Assembly (NCBI RefSeq): GCF_001314325.1
Contig: NZ_CP009429.1
Location: 1,612,501-1,676,500, forward strand
DNA length: 64,000 nt
Source: Sphingopyxis macrogoltabida
GTDB lineage: Bacteria > Pseudomonadota > Alphaproteobacteria > Sphingomonadales > Sphingomonadaceae
Reading direction: 5' to 3'
The notes beneath the pieces are model-generated. The model saw only the letters and a program-made list of their open reading frames with translations, was not told the DNA's origin and did not search any database. Position numbers and translations under genes: made by a program. Of the stretch, positions 1-8,287 are shown in pieces (position 1 is the stretch's first letter; each line of letters starts with the position of its first letter).

Positions 1-731
1 TGAAATACCACCTCCAGTACGAGGACCCGTCGCGCGGCTTCGCGCTCGATTTTACTCACACCGGTCTCCACCAGCCGCACCGCTTCCCGCCGGGCAAGCC
101 GCCGTTCATGGCGACGCCGCATTATGACCAGCTCGGCCATGTTGAGGGCTGGATGACCCTGCGCGGCGAGCGCATCCGTATCGACGGCATCGGGGTGCGC
201 GACCGGACGTGGGGGCCGCGCGGCGGGCCGTATGCGGCGAGCCCGAAAGTTTATGCGAATGACATGGAGCGGGTGAAGCATCCCGGCGGCGCGCGGTGGC
301 GCGAGATCGAGCGCGAGCGGGGGAGGGGGCGTATCCAGTATATCTTCGGCCATCGCCGCGACGGTACCGGATTCCTCGGCTTTGCGCGCGTGCAGGATGG
401 CGACGCCGACGGCTGGTCGCCGATGAACGCCGGCTGGATCCGCCGCGACGGGACCTTCGGCAGCCTCGACACCGCCCGGTCGCGCATGCGCGTCTTTCGC
501 AGCCCCAAGACCGGCTGGAGCATGCACATGCAGGTCGAGCTCGTCGACGAGCATGGCCGTGAGATGAAGAGCGAGGGCTTCACCGTCTCGACGATGAGCG
601 AGGCCGGATATGGCGTGAACCAGTTGATGCGTTGGGACATTGACGGCGGCATCGGCTGGGGCGAGGATCAGGATGTGTGGAATCCGCAGCATTATCTGCG
701 GATGCTCGATGCGCTGAAAGCCACCGTTTGA
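1..731 (+). CDS. DUF7064/CrtC-lipocalin-like protein (5' partial)
   Basis: The frame is open from the first bases of the window to the stop at 729-731, so the gene starts upstream; about 242 C-terminal residues are visible. They contain a GHVEGW segment, a VRDRTWGPR motif and an aromatic-rich FGHRRDGTGF strand region. I associate this pattern with the DUF7064/DUF7065 proteins, which resemble the AttH/CrtC lipocalin-like fold and are common in steroid and terpenoid catabolic clusters of sphingomonads and mycobacteria. No catalytic role is established to my knowledge. The downstream nitronate-monooxygenase-like gene starts within a few bases, so the two are probably co-transcribed. The family name is recalled from motif pattern, not from a search. 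Confidence 0.65.
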   Translation, partial: KYHLQYEDPSRGFALDFTHTGLHQPHRFPPGKPPFMATPHYDQLGHVEGWMTLRGERIRIDGIGVRDRTWGPRGGPYAASPKVYANDMERVKHPGGARWREIERERGRGRIQYIFGHRRDGTGFLGFARVQDGDADGWSPMNAGWIRRDGTFGSLDTARSRMRVFRSPKTGWSMHMQVELVDEHGREMKSEGFTVSTMSEAGYGVNQLMRWDIDGGIGWGEDQDVWNPQHYLRMLDALKATV

Positions 732-736
732 CCGCA

Positions 737-1666
737 ATGTTTTCCGGACTGTCGCTGCCGCTAATGTGCGCGCCGATGAGCTTTGCCTCGTCGGTGCCTC
801 TGGCTGTCGCCTGCTGCCGCACCGGGGTGGTCGGGGGCTGGCAGGGCGGCACGATCACCCCGTTCGAACAGTTCGAAGATTATCTGAAAGCGCTCGCCGA
901 CGTCGATGGGGCGCCGCCGATCGCCAACATGCCCGCGCGCTGGGGCACCGACCCAGCCGCCGCCGATCGCCTCGACCTGCTCGAACGTTACCGCGTGCCG
1001 CTCGTCCTTTCGAGCCTCGGCAACCCGTCGGCGCTGGTTGAACGCGTCCACGGCTGGGGCGGGCGCGTCGTTCACGACGTGACGACGATGAAGCACGCCG
1101 AAAAAGCAATCGCCGCCGGTGCCGACGGGCTGATGCTGACCTGCGCGGGGGCAGGCGGGCACACGGGCTTCCTGACCCCGATGGCGTTCGTGCCGGCGGT
1201 GCGGCGGATGTTCGGCGGGCTGCTGATCGTCGCGGGCGGCATTGCCGATGCGCATGGCATTGCGGCGTCATTGGCGCTCGGCGGCGATATCGCCTGTATG
1301 GGCACGCGCTTTATTGCGACCCCCGAAAGCGGGGTGGTCGAGGGGCATCGGGCCATGATTCCCGCCGTGAGCGCCGACGATATCGTCGCATCGGCGGCGA
1401 TGAACGGCGTCCCCGCGCACTGGATGCGCCAGTCGATCGAGGCGGTCGGGCTCGACGCAAAGGCTTTACCCAATGTCCGCTCGCCGATGCCCGAAGGCGT
1501 GATGCCCTGGCGCGACATCTGGAGTGCAGGGCAAAGCGCCGGCCTGATCGATGCGGTGGAGCCCGTTGCCGAGCTGGTCGCGCGGTTGAAGCGCGAGTTC
1601 GAAGCGCTGCCCGTGACCACCGACTGGCGGGCGCGCCTGGCGACAGTTGCGGCGGACTGGTCCTAG
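737..1666 (+). CDS. Nitronate monooxygenase-like FMN enoyl reductase/oxygenase
   Basis: A 309-residue TIM-barrel flavoprotein of the NMO/2-nitropropane dioxygenase family. It begins with the family's APM loop (MCAPMSFASS) and carries the GAGGHTG histidine motif and a phosphate-binding end, VAGGIAD through MGTRF, which binds FMN. NMO-like proteins in CoA-dependent ring catabolism are often not nitronate oxidases: IpdC of steroid C/D-ring degradation is an NMO-family CoA-ester reductase, and a similar role is plausible here. I chose ATG 737. A TTG at 728 overlapping the upstream stop would add three residues. The gene ends in a tail-to-tail overlap with the minus-strand MDR gene. Confidence 0.8.
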   Translation: MFSGLSLPLMCAPMSFASSVPLAVACCRTGVVGGWQGGTITPFEQFEDYLKALADVDGAPPIANMPARWGTDPAAADRLDLLERYRVPLVLSSLGNPSALVERVHGWGGRVVHDVTTMKHAEKAIAAGADGLMLTCAGAGGHTGFLTPMAFVPAVRRMFGGLLIVAGGIADAHGIAASLALGGDIACMGTRFIATPESGVVEGHRAMIPAVSADDIVASAAMNGVPAHWMRQSIEAVGLDAKALPNVRSPMPEGVMPWRDIWSAGQSAGLIDAVEPVAELVARLKREFEALPVTTDWRARLATVAADWS

Positions 1667-2664
1667 TCCATCACCAGCACGATCCGTCCGGCGCGCTGTC
1701 CCGCCGCCGCATCCTCCATCGCCGCGCGAAAATCCTCGAGCGCATAGCTGCGCGCAATCGCAGGCTTCAGCTTGCCCTCGGCGGCGAGCGCGAACACGGT
1801 GTCGCGATTGGCCTCGCTCTTTTCGGGCTCGAAGATGCCGAACTGGCGCACGTCGACGCCGATCAGGCTGGCACCTTTGAGCAACGGCAGGTTGGTCCGC
1901 AGTGCCGCGATGCCCGCGGGGAAGCCGATCACCAGATGGCGCCCGTTCCACGTGAGCGAGCGAAAGGCCGGATCGGTCGCTTCGCCGCCGACCGGATCGA
2001 ACACGACGTCGACGCCCTTCCCGCCATTGGCGGCCTTGACCTGTTCGCGCCAGTCGTCGCCGCGCGCATCGATCACAGCATCGCCGCCGCCGGCCGTCGC
2101 GAGCGCGCGCTTGCTGGCGCTCGACGCCGACCCGATCACGCGCGCCCCAAGCTGTTTGCCGATCTGGACCGCCGCATAGCCGGTAGCGCCGCCCGCGCCG
2201 AGGACGAGCAATGTCTCGCCCGCCTTCAATTGCCCGCGATCGGCCAGCGCGTGCCAGGCGGTCGCATAGCTGACCGGGAACACCGCCGCTTCCTCGAACG
2301 ACAGCGGTTCGGGCATTTTGCGCACCGTGCGCGCCGGCAGGTTCGCGACATGGGCGAACATCCCGCCCCAGCCGCTGGCGACAACCCTGTCGCCGACCTG
2401 CAGCCCCTCGACCTCGGCGCCGACCGCAACGATGACGCCCGCACATTCGCTGCCCGGAATGAAGGGCACCGGCGGCTTGACCTGATAGCCGCCCGACGCG
2501 GTCAGCACGTCGACGAAGCTGATCCCTGCCGCCTTGATAGAAATGCTAACTTGTGTGGGCGAGGGCGGACCGGGATCATGATCGACAAGGCGGTAGTTGT
2601 CGGGCGGGCCGAGCTCGTCGGCCATGACGGCGCGGGGCATTGCGTTTGGCGACGCGTTGGGCAT
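1663..2664 (-). CDS. MDR-family NADPH:quinone oxidoreductase-like enzyme
   Basis: A 333-residue medium-chain dehydrogenase/reductase without obvious structural zinc cysteines, so of the zinc-independent quinone oxidoreductase/enoyl reductase type. The N-terminal GroES-like part includes PGSECAGVI and GDRV. The Rossmann part has LGAGGATGYAAVQIGK, the family's nucleotide-binding turn, followed by DVVFDPVGG. Such enzymes reduce quinones or the C=C bond of enones and enoyl-CoAs using NADPH. ATG 2664 is preferred because AGAGG lies 8 nt upstream; a GTG at 2673 sits inside that ribosome site. It diverges from the NMO gene at 2736 across a 71-bp promoter holding a copy of the conserved AT-rich operator. 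Confidence 0.82.
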   Translation of the reverse strand: MPNASPNAMPRAVMADELGPPDNYRLVDHDPGPPSPTQVSISIKAAGISFVDVLTASGGYQVKPPVPFIPGSECAGVIVAVGAEVEGLQVGDRVVASGWGGMFAHVANLPARTVRKMPEPLSFEEAAVFPVSYATAWHALADRGQLKAGETLLVLGAGGATGYAAVQIGKQLGARVIGSASSASKRALATAGGGDAVIDARGDDWREQVKAANGGKGVDVVFDPVGGEATDPAFRSLTWNGRHLVIGFPAGIAALRTNLPLLKGASLIGVDVRQFGIFEPEKSEANRDTVFALAAEGKLKPAIARSYALEDFRAAMEDAAAGQRAGRIVLVMD

Positions 2665-2701
2665 AGGGGACACCTCTTGTCAGGATGATTTTAGAAGTAT
2701 A

Positions 2702-2717
2702 ACTAGGTTATATAAGA
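2702..2717. promoter_or_regulatory. Conserved AT-rich operator, copy A
   Basis: ACTAGGTTATATAAGA, 18 nt before the ATG of the gene at 2736 and between divergent genes. TATAAC at 2698-2703 and GTTATA at 2707-2712 form a perfect inverted repeat with a 3-base centre. It is one of eight copies in this window sharing A-C-n3-G-T-T-A-n-A-n-A. Confidence 0.7.
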
Positions 2718-2735
2718 ACGGAAGGGGCTAGGCTG

Positions 2736-3716
2736 ATGGCTTTCAAGACGCGGATTACCGAAATGCTGGGGATCGAACATCCGATCGTCCAGGGCGGTAT
2801 GCAAAGTGTGGGTACGGCGCAAATGGCGAGCGCAGTGTCGAACGCCGGCGGTCTCGGTATCATTACCGCGCTGACCCAGCCAAGCCCGCAGGCGCTCCGC
2901 GACGAAATCGAGAAATGCCGGTCGATGACCGACAAGCCGTTCGGCGTGAACCTGACCGTCTTTCCGACGATCAATTCGCCGGACTATAACGCCTATGCCG
3001 ACGCTGTCGTCGAAAGCGGGATCAAGATTCTGGAAACCGCCGGCACCCCCGCGGTGCGCGAGATCTGGGCGCGGGTGAAGCCGCACGGGGTCACCATCCT
3101 CCACAAATGCACCGCGGTGCGTCATGCGCTTTCGGCCGAGAAGGCCGGCTGCGACATCATCTCGATCGACGGGTTCGAATGCGCCGGGCATCCGGGCGAG
3201 GACGATATCCCCGGGCTGATCCTGATCCCCGCGGCGGCCGACAAGGTCAAGATTCCGATGCTCGCGTCGGGCGGCTTCGGTGACGGGCGCGGTCTGGTGG
3301 CGGCGCTCAGCCTCGGCGCCGAGGGCATCAACATGGGCACGCGTTTCTGCGCCACGAAGGAAGCGCCGATCCACGACAATGTGAAGCAGGCCTATGTCGA
3401 GAATGACGAGCGCGGCAGCTTTCTGATCTTCCGCAACTTCAAGAACACCGCGCGCGTCGGCCGCAGCGCGGTCAGCGAGGAGGTCGTCCGCCGCCTTGCG
3501 CAGCCCGATGCCCAGTTCAGCGACGTGCAGGAACTCGTCGCCGGTACCGCGGGCCGCGAATTGCTCCAGACCGGCGACCTGACCAAGGGCGTGTTCTGGG
3601 CGGGGATGATCCAGGGGCTGATCCATGATATCCCGACCTGTCAGGAACTGATCGACCGGATCATTTCGGAAGCCGAAGCGATCCTCGACCAGCGGCTGGC
3701 GGGTTTCCGCACCTGA
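2736..3716 (+). CDS. Nitronate monooxygenase-like flavoprotein (IpdC-like candidate)
   Basis: A 326-residue NMO-family TIM barrel. Motifs in order: IEHPIVQGGM at the N-terminus (FMN loop), NAGGLG, PFGVNLTVFP, the ECAGHPG histidine segment, ASGGFGDGRG and MGTRF (phosphate-binding). The form is closer to the canonical family than the NMO at 737. It may oxidise nitronates or reduce an unsaturated CoA thioester, as IpdC does in steroid C/D-ring breakdown. GGAAGGGG lies 10-15 nt upstream of the ATG, and copy A of the conserved operator precedes it, so it is likely part of the region-wide regulon. It converges on the SDR gene, whose stop begins 3 bases past this gene's end. Confidence 0.82.
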   Translation: MAFKTRITEMLGIEHPIVQGGMQSVGTAQMASAVSNAGGLGIITALTQPSPQALRDEIEKCRSMTDKPFGVNLTVFPTINSPDYNAYADAVVESGIKILETAGTPAVREIWARVKPHGVTILHKCTAVRHALSAEKAGCDIISIDGFECAGHPGEDDIPGLILIPAAADKVKIPMLASGGFGDGRGLVAALSLGAEGINMGTRFCATKEAPIHDNVKQAYVENDERGSFLIFRNFKNTARVGRSAVSEEVVRRLAQPDAQFSDVQELVAGTAGRELLQTGDLTKGVFWAGMIQGLIHDIPTCQELIDRIISEAEAILDQRLAGFRT

Positions 3717-3719
3717 CGG

Positions 3720-4466
3720 CTATTGCTGACCGCCGTCGACGCGCACCAGCGCCCCCGTCGTATAGGACGAGGCTGGGCTGGCGAGCATCAGCGCGGCGGT
3801 CACAATCTCCTCGGGCCGCCCCGGGCGACCGAGCGCGACCGGCTGCGTCTCGCGCTTCTTTGCGTCCCAGGCATCGGCGATGTCGGTCAGGAACGGGCCG
3901 GGGCTGATCGTGTTGACGCGGACCTTCGGCGCATATTCGCGGCTCAACGACACCGTCATCGCGTTGAGCGCCGCCTTTGCCGAACCATAGGGAACGACCA
4001 TCGGCAACGCCATCAGCGCGCCGGTCGAGCTGATGTTGATGATGCAACCGCCGTCGCCTTCGCTCATCCGGTGCGCAACCTGGCTGGCAAGGCGGAACGG
4101 CCCCTTGAAGTTCAGGTTGAGAACCGAATCGAACAGCGTCTCGGGCATCTCGTGGCTGGGGCAGGCGGGCGACATGCCGGCGTTGTTGATCAATATATCG
4201 ATGCGTCCGAACGCGGCGTAGCTCGCCTCGATCAGCGCATCGATCTCCGCCCAGCGTCCGCAATGCACGCCATGCGCCAGCGCCTTGCGTCCCAATGCGC
4301 GGCATTCTTCCGCCACCGTCTCGCAATTCTCGATCTTGCGGCTGGCGACGATGACATCGGCGCCGCGTTCGGCGAGTGCTTTCACCATGCGATAGCCGAG
4401 CCCGCGCGATCCGCCGGTGACGAGCGCGACCTTGCCGGTAAAATCGAACAGCGGATCGGGGGTCAT
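3720..4466 (-). CDS. Classical SDR oxidoreductase
   Basis: A 248-residue short-chain dehydrogenase. TGGSRGLG at residues 17-24 is the dinucleotide-binding motif, NNAG and the serine region NISSTG follow, and PYGSAK gives the catalytic Tyr and Lys. It ends VDGGQQ, the usual C-terminus of FabG-like SDRs. Probably an NAD(P)-dependent hydroxyacyl-CoA or alcohol dehydrogenase; the substrate is unknown. It is the last gene of the marR-led operon (marR, kinase, acyl-CoA dehydrogenase, esterase, SDR), with one base between it and the esterase stop. Confidence 0.88.
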   Translation of the reverse strand: MTPDPLFDFTGKVALVTGGSRGLGYRMVKALAERGADVIVASRKIENCETVAEECRALGRKALAHGVHCGRWAEIDALIEASYAAFGRIDILINNAGMSPACPSHEMPETLFDSVLNLNFKGPFRLASQVAHRMSEGDGGCIINISSTGALMALPMVVPYGSAKAALNAMTVSLSREYAPKVRVNTISPGPFLTDIADAWDAKKRETQPVALGRPGRPEEIVTAALMLASPASSYTTGALVRVDGGQQ

Positions 4467-4467
4467 C

Positions 4468-5427
4468 TCATTCTCCTGAGGGGGCGGTCATTGCCGCCGC
4501 CGCTGCCATCAGACCGGCATTGCAGCGCTCGGCGATGGCAGCGCCGGGCACGGCGTTGAAGGCATGGATCGCGCCGGCATAGCTGTGCAGCTCGACGGGC
4601 ACGCCCGCCGCGGTCAGCCGCCGCGCATAATCGAGATTTTCGTCGAAGAAGAGGTCGAGGCTGCCCGTCGCGATATAGGCGGGCGGCAGGTTCGCGAGGT
4701 CGTCGGTCAGGCTGGACGAGAACCAGCCCCTGCGATCGTCGGCGGCGGCATAGTCGCCCTGCAGCGCGCGCCAGCCGAAGCGATTGCTCGCGCGGGTCCA
4801 GATGAACTCGCCCGTGGTTGGATTGCTGTAAGGGCAGGCGTCGCTCCCCGTGCGATGGTCGAGCATCGGATAGGTCAGGAGCTGCCCCGCGATCGCTGGC
4901 CCGCCGAGGTCGCGCGCCATGACCGCGAGCGCCGCCGCCAGCCCGCCGCCCGCGCTTTCGCCCGCCACGACGATACGGCTCACATCGAAGCCGAGCGCCC
5001 CGGCCTGACCCGCAAGCCACACCAGCGCCGAATGGCAATCCTCCTGCGGCGCGGGAAAGGGATGTTCGGGTGCCAGCCGATATTCGACCGACGCGACAGG
5101 CACGCCCGCCGCGACCGCCAGCATCGCGGGGCTGGTCTGGATCTGCTTCGCCGACCCCATGACCATGCCGCCGCCGTGGATATGCAGGATCGCGCCGCCG
5201 CCCGGCCTGGTCTCGGTCGGGCGATAGAGATAGACGGCGATGTCGGGTCCGCCATGCACCGACGGAATGACCACTTCCTCGGGCAGGATCGCGGGCGGCG
5301 GCATGATCGCATAGGCCCGGCCAGCCTGTTCGCGCAGCTCGGCAATCGGCGCCGATTCCAGATCGACTGGCGGGAACATGTCGAGCAACGGCGCGATCTG
5401 CTTGTCGACGAGCGGACGGGTGGTCAT
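4468..5427 (-). CDS. Alpha/beta hydrolase of hormone-sensitive lipase type
   Basis: A 319-residue esterase-like hydrolase. HGGGM at residues 84-88 is the oxyanion motif of the HSL family and GESAG at 156-160 holds the nucleophile Ser158. An Asp (SLDLFFDE region) and a late His (SYAGAIHAF) complete the expected triad. The family hydrolyses short carboxylic esters and some lactones. No signal peptide is visible, so it is cytoplasmic. It sits 16 bp after the acyl-CoA dehydrogenase in the marR operon and may open a lactone or ester intermediate; that role is inference. Confidence 0.85.
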   Translation of the reverse strand: MTTRPLVDKQIAPLLDMFPPVDLESAPIAELREQAGRAYAIMPPPAILPEEVVIPSVHGGPDIAVYLYRPTETRPGGGAILHIHGGGMVMGSAKQIQTSPAMLAVAAGVPVASVEYRLAPEHPFPAPQEDCHSALVWLAGQAGALGFDVSRIVVAGESAGGGLAAALAVMARDLGGPAIAGQLLTYPMLDHRTGSDACPYSNPTTGEFIWTRASNRFGWRALQGDYAAADDRRGWFSSSLTDDLANLPPAYIATGSLDLFFDENLDYARRLTAAGVPVELHSYAGAIHAFNAVPGAAIAERCNAGLMAAAAAMTAPSGE

Positions 5428-5443
5428 GCGAAAAACTTTCCTC

Positions 5444-6718
5444 TCAGCCCCGCGCCCGGATCGCCGCCAGCCGGGTCGGGATATGCTCGCTCGGGAAAAG
5501 TCCCGAAGCGGGAGTGGCGTTCTTGAGAAACGCCTTGGCGACCTGCACCTTGTGCACTTCGGTCGGGCCGTCGGCCAGTGCCATTGCGGGCAATCCCATC
5601 CACATGTCGGCGAGCGGCAGTTCGAGTGTCATGCCGAGGCTGCCGTGGAGCTGGATCGCGCGCTGGACGATGTCGTGATAGACCTTTGCCATCTGCACCT
5701 TGCACATCGCGATATGCGTGCGCGCCGCGCCATGCGGTTCGTTGTCGATGATCCACGCGGTCTTAAGCACGAGCAGGCGGAATTGTTCGAGCTCGATGAT
5801 CGAATCGGCGATCGCGCCCTGCACGAACTGATGCTCGCTGAGTTGCTTGCCCTGCGTGCGCCGCGACACCGCGCGTTCGAGCATCATGTCGATCGCGCGC
5901 TGGCATTTGCCCACGGTGCGCATCGCATGATGCACGCGCCCGCCGCCGAGCCGCGCCTGCGCCACCTTGAACCCCTCGCCGGGTCCGCCGAGCATCGCGT
6001 CCAAGGGTACGCGCACCTTGTTGTAGCGGATATAGCTGTGGGTGCCATCGTCCGCGCCCTTGCTGTCACCCATCGTCTGCGAGTGACGGACGAACTCGAC
6101 CCCGGGGGTGTCGGTGGGGACGATCAGCATCGACATCTGCCCGTGCGGCGAATTTTCAGGGTTTGTTACCACCATCACGATCAGGAAGGCCGCGAAGCGC
6201 GCGTTCGACGAGAACCACTTCTCGCCCTCGATCACCCACTCATCGCCTTCGCGCCACGCGCGGCAGGTGAATTCCTTGGGATCGGCGCCCGCCTGCGGCT
6301 CGGTCATCGAAAAACAGGAGACGATGGTGCCGTCCATCAGTGGTTGCAGATATTTTGCCTTCTGCGCGTCGGTGCCGAACATCGCGAGGATTTCGCTGTT
6401 GCCGGTGTCGGGCGCGGCGGTGCCGAACACGGTCGGCGCCCAATAGCTGCGCCCCAAAATCTCGTTCATCAGGGCGAGGGTGAGCTGGCCGTAGCCCGGC
6501 CCGCCGAGTTCCTTGTCGAGGTGGCAACCCCACAACCCCTGCGCCTTCACCTGATCCTGGAGCGGCGCCATGTAGGCGCGCGATTCCTTGTTCGCGACAT
6601 CGTAAGGCGCGCCATGGCCGGGGAAGAGCAGGTCCATCGGCTCGCATTCCTCGCGGACGAATGTCGCCATCCAGTCGAGCTTCGCCTGCAATTCGGGTTC
6701 GATGCGGAAATCGATCAT
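5444..6718 (-). CDS. Acyl-CoA dehydrogenase, ACAD10/11-like
   Basis: A 424-residue flavoprotein with full acyl-CoA dehydrogenase architecture: EPQAGADP (FAD/substrate loop), EKWFSSNA and a C-terminal helical domain. GGGRVHHAMRTVG and ADGPTEVH resemble mammalian ACAD10/ACAD11. In the latter motif Asp383 replaces the Glu used by medium-chain enzymes, as I recall for the ACAD10/11 group. The gene follows an APH-type kinase by 5 bp. That pairing mirrors the fused kinase-dehydrogenase of ACAD10/11 and the LvaA/LvaC pair of Pseudomonas levulinate catabolism, which process 4-hydroxyacyl-CoAs through a phosphorylated intermediate. A similar reaction here is inferred. Confidence 0.88.
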   Translation of the reverse strand: MIDFRIEPELQAKLDWMATFVREECEPMDLLFPGHGAPYDVANKESRAYMAPLQDQVKAQGLWGCHLDKELGGPGYGQLTLALMNEILGRSYWAPTVFGTAAPDTGNSEILAMFGTDAQKAKYLQPLMDGTIVSCFSMTEPQAGADPKEFTCRAWREGDEWVIEGEKWFSSNARFAAFLIVMVVTNPENSPHGQMSMLIVPTDTPGVEFVRHSQTMGDSKGADDGTHSYIRYNKVRVPLDAMLGGPGEGFKVAQARLGGGRVHHAMRTVGKCQRAIDMMLERAVSRRTQGKQLSEHQFVQGAIADSIIELEQFRLLVLKTAWIIDNEPHGAARTHIAMCKVQMAKVYHDIVQRAIQLHGSLGMTLELPLADMWMGLPAMALADGPTEVHKVQVAKAFLKNATPASGLFPSEHIPTRLAAIRARG

Positions 6719-6723
6719 GGGGG

Positions 6724-7791
6724 TTAGCCGATCAGGCGGATGAGTTTTTCGGCTTCGGCGAAATTGCCGCGCACCAGCCGGTCGAAGAAGCGCCCGGTCT
6801 CGGCGCTCAAAATGCCCTTTGCGGCCTGCGCGACCTTATATTCGAGGATGCAGCCGCCCTTGAACATGGCGAGGATCAGATAATAATCGAAGCTCGCCAT
6901 GCTGCGGCCCGTGCCCGCGGCATAATGCGCCATCAGCTCCTGCCGCGTCGGCCAGTCCATGACATTGTAGAGCGCCTTTTCGGGGACATGGCCGGGGAAG
7001 CGCTCGTCGCGAATGCCGTTGCAGAACCAGGCGAGGTCGAGCAGCGGGTCGGCGATCGTCGAGAGTTCCCAATCGATCAGCGCGGTGAGCCGGCACGGCG
7101 GATCGAAGGCGAAGAGCGCGTTCGGCGTGCCGACATCGCCATGGATAATCCCCGGACGGAAGTCCGCGGGCCGGTTCGCGCGCAGCCAATCGCGCGCGAG
7201 CGCATAGCCGGGCAGCTCGCGCCATTCGAAATCGTAAAGCTGTTTGTAGCTTCTGATCTGGCCTTCCCAACGGTCGACCTGCCGTTCGAGGAAATTGTCG
7301 GGGCGGCCGAAATCTTCCAGCCCCACCGCCTTGTAGTCGACATTGGCGAGCGCGATCAGCCCGTCGACCATTGCGAAGGGTACTTCGCGCGCATGCGGCG
7401 GCTTGTCGAAGGGCGGGCGGTCGTGGATCTTGCCGTCGGTCAGGTCGGCGGGCCAGCCTTCGACCAATTCCATAACATAGAAGGGCGCGCCGATGATCTC
7501 TGCGTCGGCACAGCTGCCGTGACAGACAGGATGGGGGACATCGGTGCCGTTCAAGGCGGTCAGCACCCGCGCTTCGCGTAGCACGCTCTTCTCGCTGCCC
7601 GGCGGCGGCACCGCGGGCGGGCGGCGCAGGATCAGCGTCTGCGCACCGCGATCGAGCGACAGGATGACGTTCGACGTACCGCCGTGAATCTTTTCGACCT
7701 TCAGCGGCTCGTTTCCGAGCGCCGGGATATGTGCGTCGAGCCATTCGGTCAGCCGTGCGGGATCAGCGAGCCCTTTCACCTCGTCGCTCAT
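6724..7791 (-). CDS. APH-family phosphotransferase (acyl-CoA kinase-like)
   Basis: A 355-residue kinase of the aminoglycoside/choline phosphotransferase superfamily. HGGTSNV (35-41 region) is the nucleotide loop, HGDVGTPN at 217-224 the catalytic loop and DWELSTIADP at 240-249 the metal-binding segment. DWELSTIxDPLxDL is typical of the kinase half of ACAD11. Together with the next gene it probably phosphorylates a hydroxyacyl-CoA so that the dehydrogenase partner can eliminate the phosphate. Antibiotic resistance is unlikely given the setting. Its ATG overlaps the marR stop (ATGA), so translation is coupled. Confidence 0.85.
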   Translation of the reverse strand: MSDEVKGLADPARLTEWLDAHIPALGNEPLKVEKIHGGTSNVILSLDRGAQTLILRRPPAVPPPGSEKSVLREARVLTALNGTDVPHPVCHGSCADAEIIGAPFYVMELVEGWPADLTDGKIHDRPPFDKPPHAREVPFAMVDGLIALANVDYKAVGLEDFGRPDNFLERQVDRWEGQIRSYKQLYDFEWRELPGYALARDWLRANRPADFRPGIIHGDVGTPNALFAFDPPCRLTALIDWELSTIADPLLDLAWFCNGIRDERFPGHVPEKALYNVMDWPTRQELMAHYAAGTGRSMASFDYYLILAMFKGGCILEYKVAQAAKGILSAETGRFFDRLVRGNFAEAEKLIRLIG

Positions 7792-8246
7792 CCATCGCGC
7801 TCCCTCAGATAGGCTTCGATGTCGGTGCGGATCGCGTGTATCTGCGCGGCGGCATCGGCGAAGGCCTCACTGCCGACGCGGCTGACGACCGCCCGGGTTA
7901 CCGCGCTGGCGCGGTCATGGTCGGCTGCTTTCAACGCGTGCCCCGCATCGGTCGCGACGATCAGCGAGGCGCGCTTATGATCGGGGTTGTTACCGAACGC
8001 GACGAGGCCGAGTTCGGCCAGGCGATTCGCGGCACGTTGCACGACCTGTCGCGGGTGCCCGAGACTGCGTCCGATCTGTGCGACCGTCGGGGGCGCAGCG
8101 GCATTCACCACCGCGGTCAGCACGGTCAGCTCCATCTCCGGCAGGCCGCTCGCGGCGCGGGTGTCGGCAAAGAGGGCGCGCATCCGCCCGCGCAGCCGCG
8201 ACACCTCGTCGGCGAATCGTTCGAAATCGGTGAAGCGCTGTGACAT
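7788..8246 (-). CDS. MarR-family transcriptional regulator
   Basis: A 152-residue winged-helix protein. The central part (LTAVVNAAAPPTVAQIGR, then HPRQVVQRAANRL) is the MarR helix-turn-helix and the GLVAFGNNPDHKRASLI segment is the wing. MarR proteins are dimeric repressors released by phenolic or CoA-thioester ligands. It is the first gene of a five-gene operon, and two perfect dyads lie 11-36 bp upstream of its start, so autoregulation of the whole operon is likely. Confidence 0.87.
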   Translation of the reverse strand: MSQRFTDFERFADEVSRLRGRMRALFADTRAASGLPEMELTVLTAVVNAAAPPTVAQIGRSLGHPRQVVQRAANRLAELGLVAFGNNPDHKRASLIVATDAGHALKAADHDRASAVTRAVVSRVGSEAFADAAAQIHAIRTDIEAYLRERDG

Positions 8247-8256
8247 GGCACTTCGA

Positions 8257-8282
8257 TGTCAAATTGACACCATAGTGTCAAT
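8257..8282. promoter_or_regulatory. Overlapping dyads, probable MarR operator
   Basis: Two perfect inverted repeats overlap. TGTCAA-A-TTGACA spans 8257-8269. ATTGACAC and GTGTCAAT, separated by CATA, span 8263-8282. They lie between the marR start (8246) and the stop of the upstream NTF2-like gene (8288), so they must overlap the promoter or leader of the marR operon. Confidence 0.7.
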
Positions 8283-8287
8283 AATCT

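Noticed and set aside
737..3716. True nitronate detoxification by the two NMO-like proteins
   Set aside because: Possible, but nothing else in the window concerns nitro compounds; NMO-family CoA reductases such as IpdC fit the context better.
6724..7791. Aminoglycoside resistance kinase
   Set aside because: The fold is shared, but the motif set and the operon partner match acyl-CoA kinases of the ACAD11/LvaA type.
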